A stretch of 64,000 nt of DNA from Flavobacterium ovatum (GCF_040703125.1 NZ_CP160035.1:558001-622000); one strand, 5' to 3'; counted from the first letter of the stretch, positions 1-9,576 are shown. The notes: generated from the sequence alone by a model not told the origin. Numbers and translations are program-made.

Positions 1-129
1 GAAGCTTTAGAATTAAAATAAATCAGCATTAGCTGTCAGACTCTTTGAAGTCGAAAGCCATAAATGATTCTCGCCTTCGTTAGAATTGGCAAAATTCAAC
101 ATACTCTTCATTATAAAATCAAAAATCAA

Positions 130-1821
130 ATGCGGTGGACCATTAAACCCAAACCTTCCCAAGAAAAAATTCAGCATTTGGCACAAGCCTTAAATGTGGA
201 AGAATTTGTAGCTACATTATTAGTACAACGTGGCATTGAGACTTTTGAAGAAGCTAAAGTTTTCTTTCGCCCGTCGTTGAGCCATTTACACGATCCGTAT
301 TTGATGAAAGACATGGACAAAGCCGTCCATAGAATTGAACAGGCAATTGCTAATCAAGAACGCATTCTTGTTTTTGGAGATTATGATGTGGATGGAACAA
401 CGGCGGTTTCCTTAGTTTCTTCCTACCTAAAAACCTATTATCCCGATGTTGCCACTTATATTCCTGACCGATATTTAGAAGGTTATGGTGTTTCCTTCAA
501 AGGAATTGATTTTGCCAAAGACAATGGATTCTCACTAATCATCGCTTTGGATTGTGGTATAAAATCCATCGAACATGTAGCATATGCCAAAGAAAAAAAC
601 ATAGACTTTATCATTTGTGACCACCACAGGCCAGGTGACCAATTGCCAGATGCTGTTGCTGTTTTAGATCCAAAACGAGACGACTGCTCCTACCCTTATG
701 ACGAATTATGTGGTTGTGGCGTAGGTTTCAAATTGATTCAAGCCTTAGGAATAAATAAAAACCAAACAATAGACGATTTAATCCCTTATCTAGATTTGGT
801 TGCTACTGCCATCGCTGCAGACATTGTTCCTATGACAGGAGAGAATAGGGTATTGACTTACTTTGGTTTACAAGTAATTAATAGCAATCCTCGACCAGGA
901 ATTAAAGCATTAGTGCATCAAGTCAAAAAACAAACTCTCGACATTACGGATGTAGTTTTTATTATTGCTCCAAGAATAAACGCTGCTGGCCGAATCAAAC
1001 ATGGCAATCATGCAGTGGAATTGTTAACCGAATTTGACTTTGAACAGGCCCAGCAATTTGCTTCAGAGATTGAGCAATACAATACCGATCGCAAAGGACT
1101 GGATCAACAAATCACGAAAGAGGCCTTGAACCAGATTGTAACAAACAACGAAGAAGAATGTTTTTCAACAGTTGTTTTTCAAGAAGATTGGCACAAAGGA
1201 GTTATAGGAATTGTAGCTTCTCGATTGATAGAAACTCATTATCGTCCAACTTTAGTTTTCACTAAAAGTGGTGAAAAATATGCAGCTTCAGCTCGTTCTG
1301 TAAAAGGATTTGATGTTTACAATGCACTCGAAGCTTGTGCGGAACATTTAGAGCAATTTGGCGGACATATGTACGCCGCAGGAATGACTTTACAAGCCGA
1401 AAATTACTCCATTTTCAAAGCGGCATTTGAAAAACAAGTACAAGAAACTATTTTACCAGAGCAACGCATCCCTGAAATTGAAGTCGATGCCGAAATTGAC
1501 TTTGATAATATCAGCCCGAAATTCATTCGAATATTGAAACAATTCGAACCTTTTGGTCCACTAAATATGACACCCGTTTTCTTGAGCAAAAATGTTATTG
1601 ACACGGGTTATGCTAAAAAAATGGGCAAAGATGACGAACATATCAGACTATTTGTCAAACAAAATAATTCTGGAGGAATTGCCTCCATTGGTTTTGGATT
1701 GGGTAAAAAAATGGAAGTAATCTCCAATCAAAAACCCTTTGAAGCGGTTTATTGTGTAGACGAAAACGAGTGGAACGGAAACATTACTACCCAACTACGA
1801 TTAAAAGATATTAGAGCATGA
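130..1821 (+). CDS. recJ: Single-stranded-DNA-specific exonuclease RecJ
   Basis: A 5'-3' single-strand DNA exonuclease of recombination and mismatch repair. The 563-residue product shows the DHH phosphoesterase signatures: FGDYDVDG near residue 83, ALDCGI near 139 and CDHHRP near 163, followed by the GGH motif (EQFGGHMYAAGM, near 420) of the DHHA1 domain and a C-terminal OB-like region. The frame opens 66 bases earlier at 64, but the ATG at 130 gives the family's usual MRWTIKPKP start, so I chose it. Its stop overlaps the ATG of the next gene in an ATGA, so the two are probably translationally coupled. Confidence 0.95.
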   Translation: MRWTIKPKPSQEKIQHLAQALNVEEFVATLLVQRGIETFEEAKVFFRPSLSHLHDPYLMKDMDKAVHRIEQAIANQERILVFGDYDVDGTTAVSLVSSYLKTYYPDVATYIPDRYLEGYGVSFKGIDFAKDNGFSLIIALDCGIKSIEHVAYAKEKNIDFIICDHHRPGDQLPDAVAVLDPKRDDCSYPYDELCGCGVGFKLIQALGINKNQTIDDLIPYLDLVATAIAADIVPMTGENRVLTYFGLQVINSNPRPGIKALVHQVKKQTLDITDVVFIIAPRINAAGRIKHGNHAVELLTEFDFEQAQQFASEIEQYNTDRKGLDQQITKEALNQIVTNNEEECFSTVVFQEDWHKGVIGIVASRLIETHYRPTLVFTKSGEKYAASARSVKGFDVYNALEACAEHLEQFGGHMYAAGMTLQAENYSIFKAAFEKQVQETILPEQRIPEIEVDAEIDFDNISPKFIRILKQFEPFGPLNMTPVFLSKNVIDTGYAKKMGKDDEHIRLFVKQNNSGGIASIGFGLGKKMEVISNQKPFEAVYCVDENEWNGNITTQLRLKDIRA

Positions 1822-3095
1822 GTTTTGAAAAAATAAAGAAAGACCCTTACGAAGCCTTACGGTACAAAGAATTCAATACCTTTTTACTAGTCAGATTTGC
1901 AATGGTATTTGCTTGGTCGATGCAATTTATTGTTATCGAATGGCAGGTATATAGTATTACTAAAGATCCATTGTCATTAGGATTAATAGGATTAATGGAA
2001 GTGATTCCGGCCGTTTCAATGGCACTATTTGCAGGACATATAGTGGATCAAAAAGAAAAGAAAGGCATGTTATTGAAGTGTATTTTGGCATTTTCAGTGA
2101 TTAGTTTTGGCTTGTTTTTATTGACTTGGCCTACAGTAATTGCAGATTACAACATTGAAACTATTCTTTACGCCATTTATTTCATGGTGTTTTTAGGTGG
2201 ATTAGTGCGTGCCTTTATTGGTCCCACTATCTTTTCCCTTTTATCCTTAATCGTTCCTAAAAAAGTATATCCCAATGCCGCTACTTGGAGTAGTTCGGTT
2301 TGGCAAATTGGTTCCGTTGTTGGACCGGCAATAGCCGGATTTTCGATTCATTTAATTGGAGTACATTGGTCTATGTGTTCCGTATTTATTTGTTCGATTA
2401 TAGCTTTATTAGGATTATCCCAAATAGAGCGAAAACCTATTTTGAACCCCAAGATTGGCGAACCCATAATGCAAAGTTTGGGTGAAGGAATCAGATTTGT
2501 ATTTAATAATAAAACCGTACTGGGTGCCATCACACTTGACATGGTATCCGTACTTTTTGGAGGAGCAGTGGCGTTATTACCTGTTTTTGCCCAAGATATT
2601 TTAAAAGTGGGCCCTGAAGGTTTTGGTTTTTTAAGAGCAGCTCCAGCAGTGGGGGCTTTTTTGACTATGCTGGTTACTGCTTATGTTCCTTTGAATACTA
2701 ATGCTGGTATCAAACTGCTGGCCGCCATTTTTGGTTTTGGAGTTAGCATCATTGTATTTGGACTATCTACCATTTTTTGGGTATCACTTTTGGCTTTGTT
2801 TTTAAGTGGTGTATTTGATGGAATTTCAGTTGTGATACGCCAGACTATACTTTTCTTAAAAACTCCTGACAACATGCGTGGCCGAGTATCTGCCGTAAAT
2901 TCAATGTTTGTAGGTTCTTCTAATGAATTAGGCGCATTTGAAAGTGGATTAACTGCTAGATTGATGGGAACTGTAACCGCTGTTGTTTTTGGTGGGAGCA
3001 TGACACTTTTAGTTGTTATCTTGACAGGCTCATTTTCTCCCACTTTTAGAAAGCTGGACTTAACCGATGAAATGAATACTAAGGAAGAGGCCTAA
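1818..3095 (+). CDS. MFS transporter, EntS/enterobactin-exporter-like
   Basis: A 425-residue integral membrane protein with about 12 hydrophobic segments and a DQKEKKG-type cytoplasmic loop after helix 2, as in major facilitator transporters. The N-terminal part (LRYKEFNTFLLVRFAMVFAW) and the late RGRVSAVNSMFVG segment fit the MFS_3 group that contains the enterobactin exporter EntS. The substrate cannot be read from the sequence. It overlaps recJ by 4 bases and probably shares its transcript. No siderophore biosynthesis gene is nearby, so an export role in iron uptake is only a family association. Confidence 0.85.
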   Translation: MSFEKIKKDPYEALRYKEFNTFLLVRFAMVFAWSMQFIVIEWQVYSITKDPLSLGLIGLMEVIPAVSMALFAGHIVDQKEKKGMLLKCILAFSVISFGLFLLTWPTVIADYNIETILYAIYFMVFLGGLVRAFIGPTIFSLLSLIVPKKVYPNAATWSSSVWQIGSVVGPAIAGFSIHLIGVHWSMCSVFICSIIALLGLSQIERKPILNPKIGEPIMQSLGEGIRFVFNNKTVLGAITLDMVSVLFGGAVALLPVFAQDILKVGPEGFGFLRAAPAVGAFLTMLVTAYVPLNTNAGIKLLAAIFGFGVSIIVFGLSTIFWVSLLALFLSGVFDGISVVIRQTILFLKTPDNMRGRVSAVNSMFVGSSNELGAFESGLTARLMGTVTAVVFGGSMTLLVVILTGSFSPTFRKLDLTDEMNTKEEA

Positions 3096-3206
3096 TTCAA
3101 AATATCTTTTTCGAAGTTGGAGACAATTATAAAATCATTTCCATAAATTTACAAAAAAAAAGTCCATAACATCAAATACCTATTATGGATAAAACAGCAA
3201 TACAGT

Positions 3207-4256
3207 ATGAGTTTTAAAATATATATAAATATTATCCGCCGAAAAATCACACATGGTTTAACCAAATATATTGGAACTACAAAAGGAAATCAAAATTTTG
3301 ACACTAGTTCTAAAGCTATATTTAAAAATGTGCTAATCAATCGACCAAATAATCGTTTAGGAAACCTACTATTAATCACACCACTAGTTCAAGAAATTAA
3401 TGACACTTTCCCAGATTGTAAAATTGATTTATTTGTAAGAGGCGGACTAGCGCCAATTATTTTTAAAAACTATAAAACCGTTGATAATTATGTTATACTA
3501 CCTCGAAAACCTTTTAATGAAATCTTTAAATACATTTTAGTTTGGTTTAAACTAAAAAAGAAAAATTACGATTTGGTTCTTAATATCGATCAGGGATCAT
3601 CATCAGGACGATTATCCACTCAGTTGGCGAATTCTAATTTTAAGTTTTTTGGAGAAGAAAATGAAACAGTCAAAAATAAATTTTCAGATTATAATCACTT
3701 TGCAAAATTCCCTGTCTATGAATTTAGACATTATTTAGAACAGTTGGGACACCCTAACCCAGACAAAGCCGTTCCTTCTTTGAACATAAAACTTAGCGAA
3801 ACTGAAATTAAAGACGCTAAAACAATTTTGGATACTTTGGTGCCAAATGATAAAAAAACCATCAGCATCTTTACTTTCGCCACTGGCACAAAATGTTATT
3901 CTACTGAATGGTGGAGTACTTTTTACGAAAAACTAAAAAATGCTTTTCCTGACTATAACATCGTCGAAGTTTTGCCCGTTGAAAATGTATCGCAAATTGA
4001 CTTTAAGGCAACTACTTTTTACAGTAAAGATGTACGGGAAATCGCTGCCTTAATCGCAAACACTTCTCTTTTTATTGGTGCCGATAGTGGTATTATGCAC
4101 TTAGCAAGTACGTCACAAAAACCTGTTTTAGGACTTTTTTCGGTAACTAGTGCACAAAAATACGGCCCTTATGGTAATGGTAGTGTAGCCGTAGACACCG
4201 ATCTATTTGACGCCGACGCTATTATTAAGACTGCAAAAAAGCAACTTAGTCTATAA
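3207..4256 (+). CDS. Glycosyltransferase family 9 (heptosyltransferase-like)
   Basis: A 349-residue GT-B glycosyltransferase related to lipopolysaccharide heptosyltransferases. The N-terminal NRPNNRLGNLLLITPLVQEI and C-terminal SLFIGADSGIMHLAST motifs are diagnostic of family 9, the latter contributing to the nucleotide-sugar site. About 35 residues precede the first motif, longer than in many members. It stands alone between the exporter and a small unknown gene. A role in adding sugar to LPS or another surface glycan follows from family membership; donor and acceptor are unknown. Confidence 0.88.
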   Translation: MSFKIYINIIRRKITHGLTKYIGTTKGNQNFDTSSKAIFKNVLINRPNNRLGNLLLITPLVQEINDTFPDCKIDLFVRGGLAPIIFKNYKTVDNYVILPRKPFNEIFKYILVWFKLKKKNYDLVLNIDQGSSSGRLSTQLANSNFKFFGEENETVKNKFSDYNHFAKFPVYEFRHYLEQLGHPNPDKAVPSLNIKLSETEIKDAKTILDTLVPNDKKTISIFTFATGTKCYSTEWWSTFYEKLKNAFPDYNIVEVLPVENVSQIDFKATTFYSKDVREIAALIANTSLFIGADSGIMHLASTSQKPVLGLFSVTSAQKYGPYGNGSVAVDTDLFDADAIIKTAKKQLSL

Positions 4257-4312
4257 GTAGACCACAAGAACTATATTTTTATTTTTATTCATTCTAAATA
4301 ATAAAGTTTTCA

Positions 4313-4320
4313 TATATTTG
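4313..4320 (+). promoter_or_regulatory. Bacteroidota -7 box (TATATTTG)
   Basis: TATATTTG matches the TAnnTTTG element of the Bacteroidota housekeeping promoter and lies 18 bases before the ATG at 4339. No clear -33 TTG is present at the expected spacing. Confidence 0.45.
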
Positions 4321-4338
4321 CGTCATAGACCTACTACG

Positions 4339-4695
4339 ATGAAAGAAATACAACACATATATCAAAATGAATTTGGAGTTTCCTTTTACTGGAAAGAAGA
4401 CGAATATCTTTCAAGAGATAAAGTTCAACTCGTTTTTAAAGAAACGGGATTGCAACTAAACCCGAAAGAGCTTTTAGACTTCAAATGTTTGATTGAGGAT
4501 AGTATTTCTAAAAATCATTGCTGCGAAGATTGTGACTTCAAAAATAATTGTGCTAAATATTTACTTAAAACACCTTTTCACGAAGTAGATTTGGCTATGT
4601 CAATCCACGAAATGACGCTAATGAACAATTTGGTTTCAACAACCTTATTCAAAATTGAGTTAGACGAATACCTTTGGGGAACGGGCAGAAATTAA
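4339..4695 (+). CDS. Hypothetical protein with a Cys cluster
   Basis: I do not recognise this 118-residue protein. The middle carries closely spaced cysteines (HCCEDCDFKNNCAKY, about residues 60-75), suggesting metal or redox chemistry, in an otherwise acidic soluble protein without signal peptide or membrane segment. The ATG at 4339 is preferred over a start at 4318 because the earlier one would fall inside the predicted -7 box. Its stop codon overlaps the stop of the convergent LpxH-like gene by 4 bases. Confidence 0.7.
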   Translation: MKEIQHIYQNEFGVSFYWKEDEYLSRDKVQLVFKETGLQLNPKELLDFKCLIEDSISKNHCCEDCDFKNNCAKYLLKTPFHEVDLAMSIHEMTLMNNLVSTTLFKIELDEYLWGTGRN

Positions 4696-5447
4696 ACGTA
4701 TTCTTTAATTTCAAAATTTTCACCATCAAAAACGCCGTAGGTAAAATAAGAAATCCAATCTCCTAAGTTTACATACTCCGCATTCTCGCCTACTGATTTA
4801 ATCATAGGCAAATGACGGTGACCAAAAATAAGATAATTATAGTGCTTTGTTTCCAGTTTTCGTTTAGCATATAAGATGAGCCATTCTTTATCTTCACCTA
4901 AGAATTTGACGTCCGATTCGCCTGAAATCATTTTATTTTTAACCGATAAATATTGCGCCAAACCTACCCCAATATCTGGGTGTAACCAACCAAAAAGCCA
5001 TTTGGAAAACGGGTGTACAAATACTTTTTTCATGCGTTTGTATCCTAAATCTCCGGGACCTTTACCATCTCCATGACCAATTAGAAAGGTTTTTCCACAA
5101 AACTTAAATTCTTGATTGTCATAGTAAACCGGGATATTCAATTCGGTTTCAAAGTAATCACGCATCCATAAATCATGATTTCCCACAAAAAAGTAAATTG
5201 GAATCCCACTATCACGTATTTCGGCTAATTTGCCTAAAACACGTACAAAACCTTTGGGAACTACGGTTTTATATTCGAACCAAAAATCAAATAAATCGCC
5301 TAATAGAAAAATCGCCTCAGCATCTTGTTTAATTTCGTCCAACCAAGCGACAAACTTCTTTTCGCGTGGCAAACTTAACTCGGCTGTTGGTGCTCCAAAA
5401 TGTTGATCGGAGGCAAAATATATTTTTTTATTATTGGCTAATAGCAT
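4692..5447 (-). CDS. lpxH: UDP-2,3-diacylglucosamine pyrophosphatase (LpxH-like)
   Basis: A calcineurin-like metallophosphoesterase of 251 residues, expected to hydrolyse UDP-2,3-diacylglucosamine to lipid X in lipid A synthesis. All metal motifs are visible in order: ASDQHFG (D14, H16), LLGDLFDFW near 48, FVGNHD near 91, LIGHGDG near 124 and FGHRH near 210. The DFW after the second motif and the LHPDIG segment resemble the LpxH family more than general phosphoesterases. It probably shares a transcript with the QueD-like gene, 23 bases upstream on the same strand. Confidence 0.85.
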   Translation of the reverse strand: MLLANNKKIYFASDQHFGAPTAELSLPREKKFVAWLDEIKQDAEAIFLLGDLFDFWFEYKTVVPKGFVRVLGKLAEIRDSGIPIYFFVGNHDLWMRDYFETELNIPVYYDNQEFKFCGKTFLIGHGDGKGPGDLGYKRMKKVFVHPFSKWLFGWLHPDIGVGLAQYLSVKNKMISGESDVKFLGEDKEWLILYAKRKLETKHYNYLIFGHRHLPMIKSVGENAEYVNLGDWISYFTYGVFDGENFEIKEYV

Positions 5448-5470
5448 GAAATAGAATTCAAAGATTAGAA

Positions 5471-5923
5471 TTATTGATTATCGGCAGCATACCATTCCGC
5501 AAACGAAGATTCGGTTTCTTGTAATTTCAAAGAAAATAATGTAATTCCTTCTGGCAAACGGCTTATAATTCTTTGAGAAAAATCAATCACCATATTTTCA
5601 CTAGTGGGTTGGTAATCTACCAAAATCACGTGATGTCCACGAGATTGTAATTCTTTTGCTAATTCTATATGAGGTGTTGTTTCATTAAAAACAGTAGCGT
5701 GGTCAAACTGATCAACAATCTCTTCCTTAACGATTTTCTTCAAGTCGGAGAAGTCAATCACCATTCCAAACTTCACATTTGAACGATCTGTAATCGGGCG
5801 ACCCATCACCGTAACTGACAATTTATAACTGTGACCGTGTACATTTTTACATTTACCATCGTAACCATAAAGGGCGTGTCCGGTTTCAAAATTGAATTGT
5901 TTGGTGATTCTAATGTTGCTCAT
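5471..5923 (-). CDS. queD: 6-carboxytetrahydropterin synthase / PTPS family (QueD-like)
   Basis: A 150-residue 6-pyruvoyl-tetrahydropterin synthase fold protein. The zinc ligands H16, H29 and H31 (ETGHAL and VHGHSY) and the catalytic C25 (DGKCKN) are all present, as is the conserved late Glu motif (KLQETESSFAEW). Family knowledge puts it in queuosine precursor synthesis, making 6-carboxy-5,6,7,8-tetrahydropterin from dihydroneopterin triphosphate. No other queuosine gene is in the window, so a role in another pterin pathway cannot be excluded. Confidence 0.88.
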   Translation of the reverse strand: MSNIRITKQFNFETGHALYGYDGKCKNVHGHSYKLSVTVMGRPITDRSNVKFGMVIDFSDLKKIVKEEIVDQFDHATVFNETTPHIELAKELQSRGHHVILVDYQPTSENMVIDFSQRIISRLPEGITLFSLKLQETESSFAEWYAADNQ

Positions 5924-6361
5924 TTGGATTTTATTTTGACTGCAAATTTAGTGAATTGAAATGAGAATTGATAACATAGTAAATGCAACATGGCAATCAC
6001 TTTGATGTATGGTCGAAAAAAGCAAAAAAATTGTTGCCAAGAATTACACGAATTGGCACGAATTTTAAAAACTTCAAAAAGACAAATTCCACGAATTATG
6101 TTCGGGCAGATATCTTATTCCTGTAAATTCGTGAAATTTGTTGCTAAAAAATATCTTCTAAATTCAACACGATTTTTATGAAAACAATAATTTCCTCTTT
6201 AGCCCCGATAGCAGTGAAAACCCTCTAGTGTTGCGCTAGCAAAAACTAGAGATTGTAGCGTCCCGAAGCGTCGGGAACGGGACGAGGTGACCTTGAATTA
6301 CTAATCATTCTGCTCCTAATTATTTTAGTTAGAATGATTATCTTTATCAAAAATAGTGGTG
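5924..6361. repeat. Spacer with a degraded flavobacterial repeat (5990-6180) and an AGCCCCGAT repeat (6201-6290)
   Basis: No convincing gene lies here. The first part holds repeated CACGAAT phrases and a matching ATTCGTG, the pattern of common flavobacterial intergenic repeats; a 63-codon frame across it is not a gene. From 6201 an element begins AGCCCCGATAG and contains the stem CTCTAGT (6223-6229)/ACTAGAG (6245-6251), then a CCCGA/TCGGG hairpin near 6262. Its first 57 bases match, with few changes, the complement of 28764-28708. Confidence 0.6.
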
Positions 6362-7129
6362 ATGAAAATAGCTTTGGTACAATCGGCATTGGTTTGGGAG
6401 AATCCTAGTGCTAATAGAAGACAATTTGAGGATAAAATTAGCGGGCTTGAGTTAGCTATTGACTTAATTGTTTTGCCTGAAATGTTTAGTACGGGCTTTA
6501 CCATGAATCCTGCACAAGTGGCCGAAACGATGACTGGCGCAACGGTACAATGGATGCAAAAGCTGGCAAAATCTCGTCATTGTGCACTTATAGGAAGTCT
6601 TGTGATCACTGAAAACAACAACTATTATAACCGGTTATTGTTCGTTTTTCCTTCGGGTGAAATTCAGTTTTATGACAAGCGACACCTCTTTACCCTCGCA
6701 GGTGAGGAAAAAATTTATACCACCGGAAAGCAAAAATTGATTGTTGATTATTTGGGTTGGAAAATCTGCCTTTTGGTTTGTTATGATTTGCGTTTCCCCG
6801 TTTTTTCTCGAAATGTAGAAAATTATGATTTGTTGATATACGTTGCTAATTGGCCCGAAACGAGAGTTTTAGCTTGGGACATCTTGTTACGAGCGCGTGC
6901 AATTGAAAATATTTGCTACACCATAGGAGTGAATAGAATTGGAATTGATGCTAACGGGATGGCTTATAACGGCCACTCACAACTTATCGCACCAACAGGT
7001 GATTACAAAATTTCACCTCTGGAAACTGATGACACTTTTGTAACTGACATCTATCAAAATACAGTAGCGGAAACACGAAAACGTTTCAATTTCTTGAATG
7101 ACCGCGATTTTTTTGATCTTAAGTACTAA
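6362..7129 (+). CDS. Omega-amidase / nitrilase family carbon-nitrogen hydrolase
   Basis: A 255-residue nitrilase-superfamily amidase with the Glu-Lys-Cys triad in place: LPEMFSTGF (E40), YDKRHLF (Lys near 105) and LLVCYDLRFP (Cys near 140). The motif spacing is that of YafV/Nit2-type omega-amidases, which hydrolyse alpha-ketoglutaramate or alpha-ketosuccinamate and so repair products of glutamine transamination. Two GTG codons precede the ATG at 6362; I chose the ATG because the protein then begins directly with the first strand, MKIALVQ. The stop overlaps the convergent lipoprotein stop by 4 bases. Confidence 0.9.
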   Translation: MKIALVQSALVWENPSANRRQFEDKISGLELAIDLIVLPEMFSTGFTMNPAQVAETMTGATVQWMQKLAKSRHCALIGSLVITENNNYYNRLLFVFPSGEIQFYDKRHLFTLAGEEKIYTTGKQKLIVDYLGWKICLLVCYDLRFPVFSRNVENYDLLIYVANWPETRVLAWDILLRARAIENICYTIGVNRIGIDANGMAYNGHSQLIAPTGDYKISPLETDDTFVTDIYQNTVAETRKRFNFLNDRDFFDLKY

Positions 7130-8787
7130 AAATTATTTTTCTTTTTAGCGGGCTTCTTTTTAACCTCAGGAACGTAGGGCTGACTGACGTCAAAATTTTG
7201 TTCTACATCCCAATTGGCCCGTACATCGATTTCTTTGGAGAAATAAACCACTTCTTCTGAATATTTTTTAGCTAAATAATTTCCAGTATCGTAGCGTCTG
7301 TTTTTATTATCATCATAAATAATTCGGACATTATATAATGCTGGCACTATCAAATTGAAATCGATAGACGTTGCTTCGGTACTGTACTCTTCAGCCTTAA
7401 CTTCTCCACTTGAAGAGGTCAATTCAATTATTATTGGAAACTTTTTTACATTTTGCAATTTTATTCTTAAGTTCCCGTAATCTGCAATAGTTTTAGTGCT
7501 TAGTCTATAAGTAAGGCTGTCATTTTCCTTGTCAAAAAAATCAGTTAACGCGCCTGGCAGAATACTCAACTTATATTTTTCATCTGGTGATTTCTTGAAA
7601 TAGAAAAACAATTTCTGGTTGAATTCATCCTGTTCTGTTTGGAATTCCACTTTTTCATCGACAGCATTGGTCAAACTCATTTTTGACTTATCAATTTTGA
7701 CCAAAGGCGTTGTAGTTTCTAAGGTAAAGCGTTCCCTGAAACCCAAATTACCACTTTGAAGTGCCGAAACACTTAATGTATCTTTCTTTTGATCTTTTAT
7801 TCGAATCGTATGATTTTGTTTATAATCTTCTCTAACAATCTCAACGTTTAGTGAATCTACTTTAATAGGCTTGTACCATATATGTAACGAATCTTTTTTA
7901 GGCATTTGCGTTATAATACTAGGAATAACTTCATTTCCGTTTTTCAACACCACTTTTGGTTTTGAATTAGCAAAATCATGTTTACCTTCATACCCCAAAA
8001 GCAATTTATTCCCCGAAACCTGAGAAGGTTTATTTGCTTTAAAAGGAATCACTTCCTTGAATAACTCTAATTCATAAAGCGTGTCATTAGGAATCGTGAT
8101 AGCCTGCTTGATAAATCCAATTTTTTCTTCTTTGGGATTGAATTTATTATTTTTATTGTTGTCTTTGATCGCTACTAATAGGTATTTACCTGCTTTTAAG
8201 TTCTCTAAACGAAAAGTCTTAAGACTATCTAAAGTATTTGTAACATATCTAGGAGTTTCATTATAGACAACTGAATCTTTAAATTTTTCATTCATTTCAT
8301 ACAATAAAACGGAAACAAAATTATCTGGTTCTTTTTCGAAAGCATCCTTAATTTTCCCTCCCAATGAGAGAGAATCGATATAAGACCCAGTTGAAAAAAC
8401 GTATTTAAATTGATTTAAAGGATTACCTTCATTATTATCTGTAATACTCTGCCCGAAGTTGAAACTATAAGTTGTATTGGGTTGCAAGGTATCTTTGATC
8501 TTTATAGTCAATAATTTGCTTGCATTCGTTGGTAAAATCAAAGGCTCCTGCTTCATTGGAGGCGAAATGATGAGTTGCTTACTTAAATCTTTTAGTTTTA
8601 CATATTCATCAAAACCAAGCCGAATCTCTTTTTCTTTGAAATTAGTGGTGAAGTTTTTAGGAAAACTACTTTTTAAAACTGGCGCTAAGGTATCTTTTAG
8701 TCCACCTGTGATACTTCCTCTTTTAGCACAACTTGCTAACAAGAAAGAAAGTACAATCAAAAAAGCAGCAAAATTATTTTTGAACAT
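7126..8787 (-). CDS. Large lipoprotein with Ig-like (SbsA/Big_5) domain
   Basis: A 553-residue exported lipoprotein. The N-terminus has a signal peptide ending in the lipobox LLASC (Cys20). Residues about 30-135 (DTLAPVLKSSFPKNFTTNF...) read as a bacterial Ig-like domain of the Big_5/SbsA type, with the typical LQPNTTYSFNFG strand. The rest is rich in beta strand, and the C-terminus is lysine-rich (KKKPAKKKNNF). Homologues are widespread in Bacteroidota and generally uncharacterised; it is probably anchored in the outer membrane. I assign no function. Confidence 0.8.
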   Translation of the reverse strand: MFKNNFAAFLIVLSFLLASCAKRGSITGGLKDTLAPVLKSSFPKNFTTNFKEKEIRLGFDEYVKLKDLSKQLIISPPMKQEPLILPTNASKLLTIKIKDTLQPNTTYSFNFGQSITDNNEGNPLNQFKYVFSTGSYIDSLSLGGKIKDAFEKEPDNFVSVLLYEMNEKFKDSVVYNETPRYVTNTLDSLKTFRLENLKAGKYLLVAIKDNNKNNKFNPKEEKIGFIKQAITIPNDTLYELELFKEVIPFKANKPSQVSGNKLLLGYEGKHDFANSKPKVVLKNGNEVIPSIITQMPKKDSLHIWYKPIKVDSLNVEIVREDYKQNHTIRIKDQKKDTLSVSALQSGNLGFRERFTLETTTPLVKIDKSKMSLTNAVDEKVEFQTEQDEFNQKLFFYFKKSPDEKYKLSILPGALTDFFDKENDSLTYRLSTKTIADYGNLRIKLQNVKKFPIIIELTSSSGEVKAEEYSTEATSIDFNLIVPALYNVRIIYDDNKNRRYDTGNYLAKKYSEEVVYFSKEIDVRANWDVEQNFDVSQPYVPEVKKKPAKKKNNF

Positions 8788-8908
8788 GAGTTATCAAATT
8801 AAAGGATACAAAATAACAATTATATTTACGGTAATTGAAATTTTTGACGCATTATTATAGGTCTGGGATTTAAATTTTAATATCCAATCCAAACAAAGTA
8901 TTAATTTG

Positions 8909-8916
8909 TAAATTTG
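8909..8916 (+). promoter_or_regulatory. Bacteroidota -7 box (TAAATTTG)
   Basis: TAAATTTG fits TAnnTTTG and ends 30 bases before the epimerase ATG at 8947. No good -33 TTG is visible. Confidence 0.45.
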
Positions 8917-8946
8917 TGAGAGCCTGACAATGATTTGAATAAAAAA

Positions 8947-9348
8947 ATGAAAAAACTAGAACATATCGGAATTGCGGTCAAAAACATGACCGAATCTCAT
9001 TTGCTTTTTGAAAAACTACTTGGCGTTACTGCTTATAAATCAGAGGAAGTACTTAGCGAAAGTGTTTTTACTACTTTTTTTAAAACGGACTCTACTAAAA
9101 TCGAACTTTTGGCAGCGACACAGCCTGAAAGTGCTATTGCCAAGTTCATCGAAAAGAAAGGGGAAGGAATTCACCACATTGCTTTTGAGGTCGAAAACCT
9201 AGAAACGGAAATCATTAGATTAAAAAAAGAAGGTTTTATTTTTGTAGATGAAATCCCTAAGAAAGGAGCAGATAATAAACGAATTGTATTCTTACATCCC
9301 AAAAACTCTAATGGAGTATTGATAGAGTTATGCGAAGAAATCAAATAA
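8947..9348 (+). CDS. mce: Methylmalonyl-CoA epimerase
   Basis: A 133-residue vicinal-oxygen-chelate (glyoxalase fold) protein that interconverts the epimers of methylmalonyl-CoA on the path to succinyl-CoA. Metal-ligand positions are visible as LEHIGIAV near the N-terminus, GIHHIAFEV near residue 79 and the terminal VLIELCE Glu. Length and sequence match the epimerase subfamily better than general glyoxalases. A TTG at 8935 is in frame, but the ATG at 8947 puts the first strand (MKKLEHIGIAV) at the start as in homologues. Confidence 0.92.
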   Translation: MKKLEHIGIAVKNMTESHLLFEKLLGVTAYKSEEVLSESVFTTFFKTDSTKIELLAATQPESAIAKFIEKKGEGIHHIAFEVENLETEIIRLKKEGFIFVDEIPKKGADNKRIVFLHPKNSNGVLIELCEEIK

Positions 9349-9489
9349 AAGAGAAAAAGTTATATTGTAGTATTCTAGAAATCAACTGATTTTCAAATTA
9401 CAAATAATTATTTTAAACTGGTCAAGAAAACTAATTGAAAAATATTTGGCACAAACGAAAAATAATAGTAATATTGCAAACTCTTAACC

Positions 9490-9563
9490 GGTCCTATAGC
9501 TCAGCTGGTTAGAGCACCTGACTCATAATCAGGTGGTCCCTGGTTCGAGCCCAGGTGGGACCA
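9490..9563 (+). tRNA. tRNA with anticodon CAT (elongator Met or Ile2)
   Basis: The 74-nt cloverleaf folds with acceptor stem GGTCCTA/TGGGACC, D-loop AGCTGGTTA, anticodon stem CCTGA/TCAGG, loop CTCATAA and TTCGAGC T-loop. CAT could be elongator Met or the lysidine-modified Ile2; it is not the initiator. CCA is not encoded. Its last 12 bases are duplicated at 14875-14886, marking the insertion site of the element that follows. Confidence 0.93.
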
Positions 9564-9565
9564 CA
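9552..9565 (+). repeat. Attachment site, left core (att)
   Basis: The 14-bp CAGGTGGGACCACA covers the tRNA 3' end and recurs exactly at 14875-14888. It is the core of a longer repeat: 9552-9634 and 14875-14957 are the same length (83 bp) and agree at about 66 positions by my alignment. The paired sites bracket a tyrosine integrase, as expected for site-specific integration into a tRNA. Confidence 0.82.
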
Positions 9566-9576
9566 GTTAACACTTG

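Noticed and set aside
1..21. Six codons ending in TAA, possibly the tail of an upstream gene
   Set aside because: Too short to support any call without sequence beyond the window edge.
5990..6181. 63-codon open frame
   Set aside because: It lies across repeated CACGAAT phrases of an intergenic repeat, has no promoter and an unconvincing composition.
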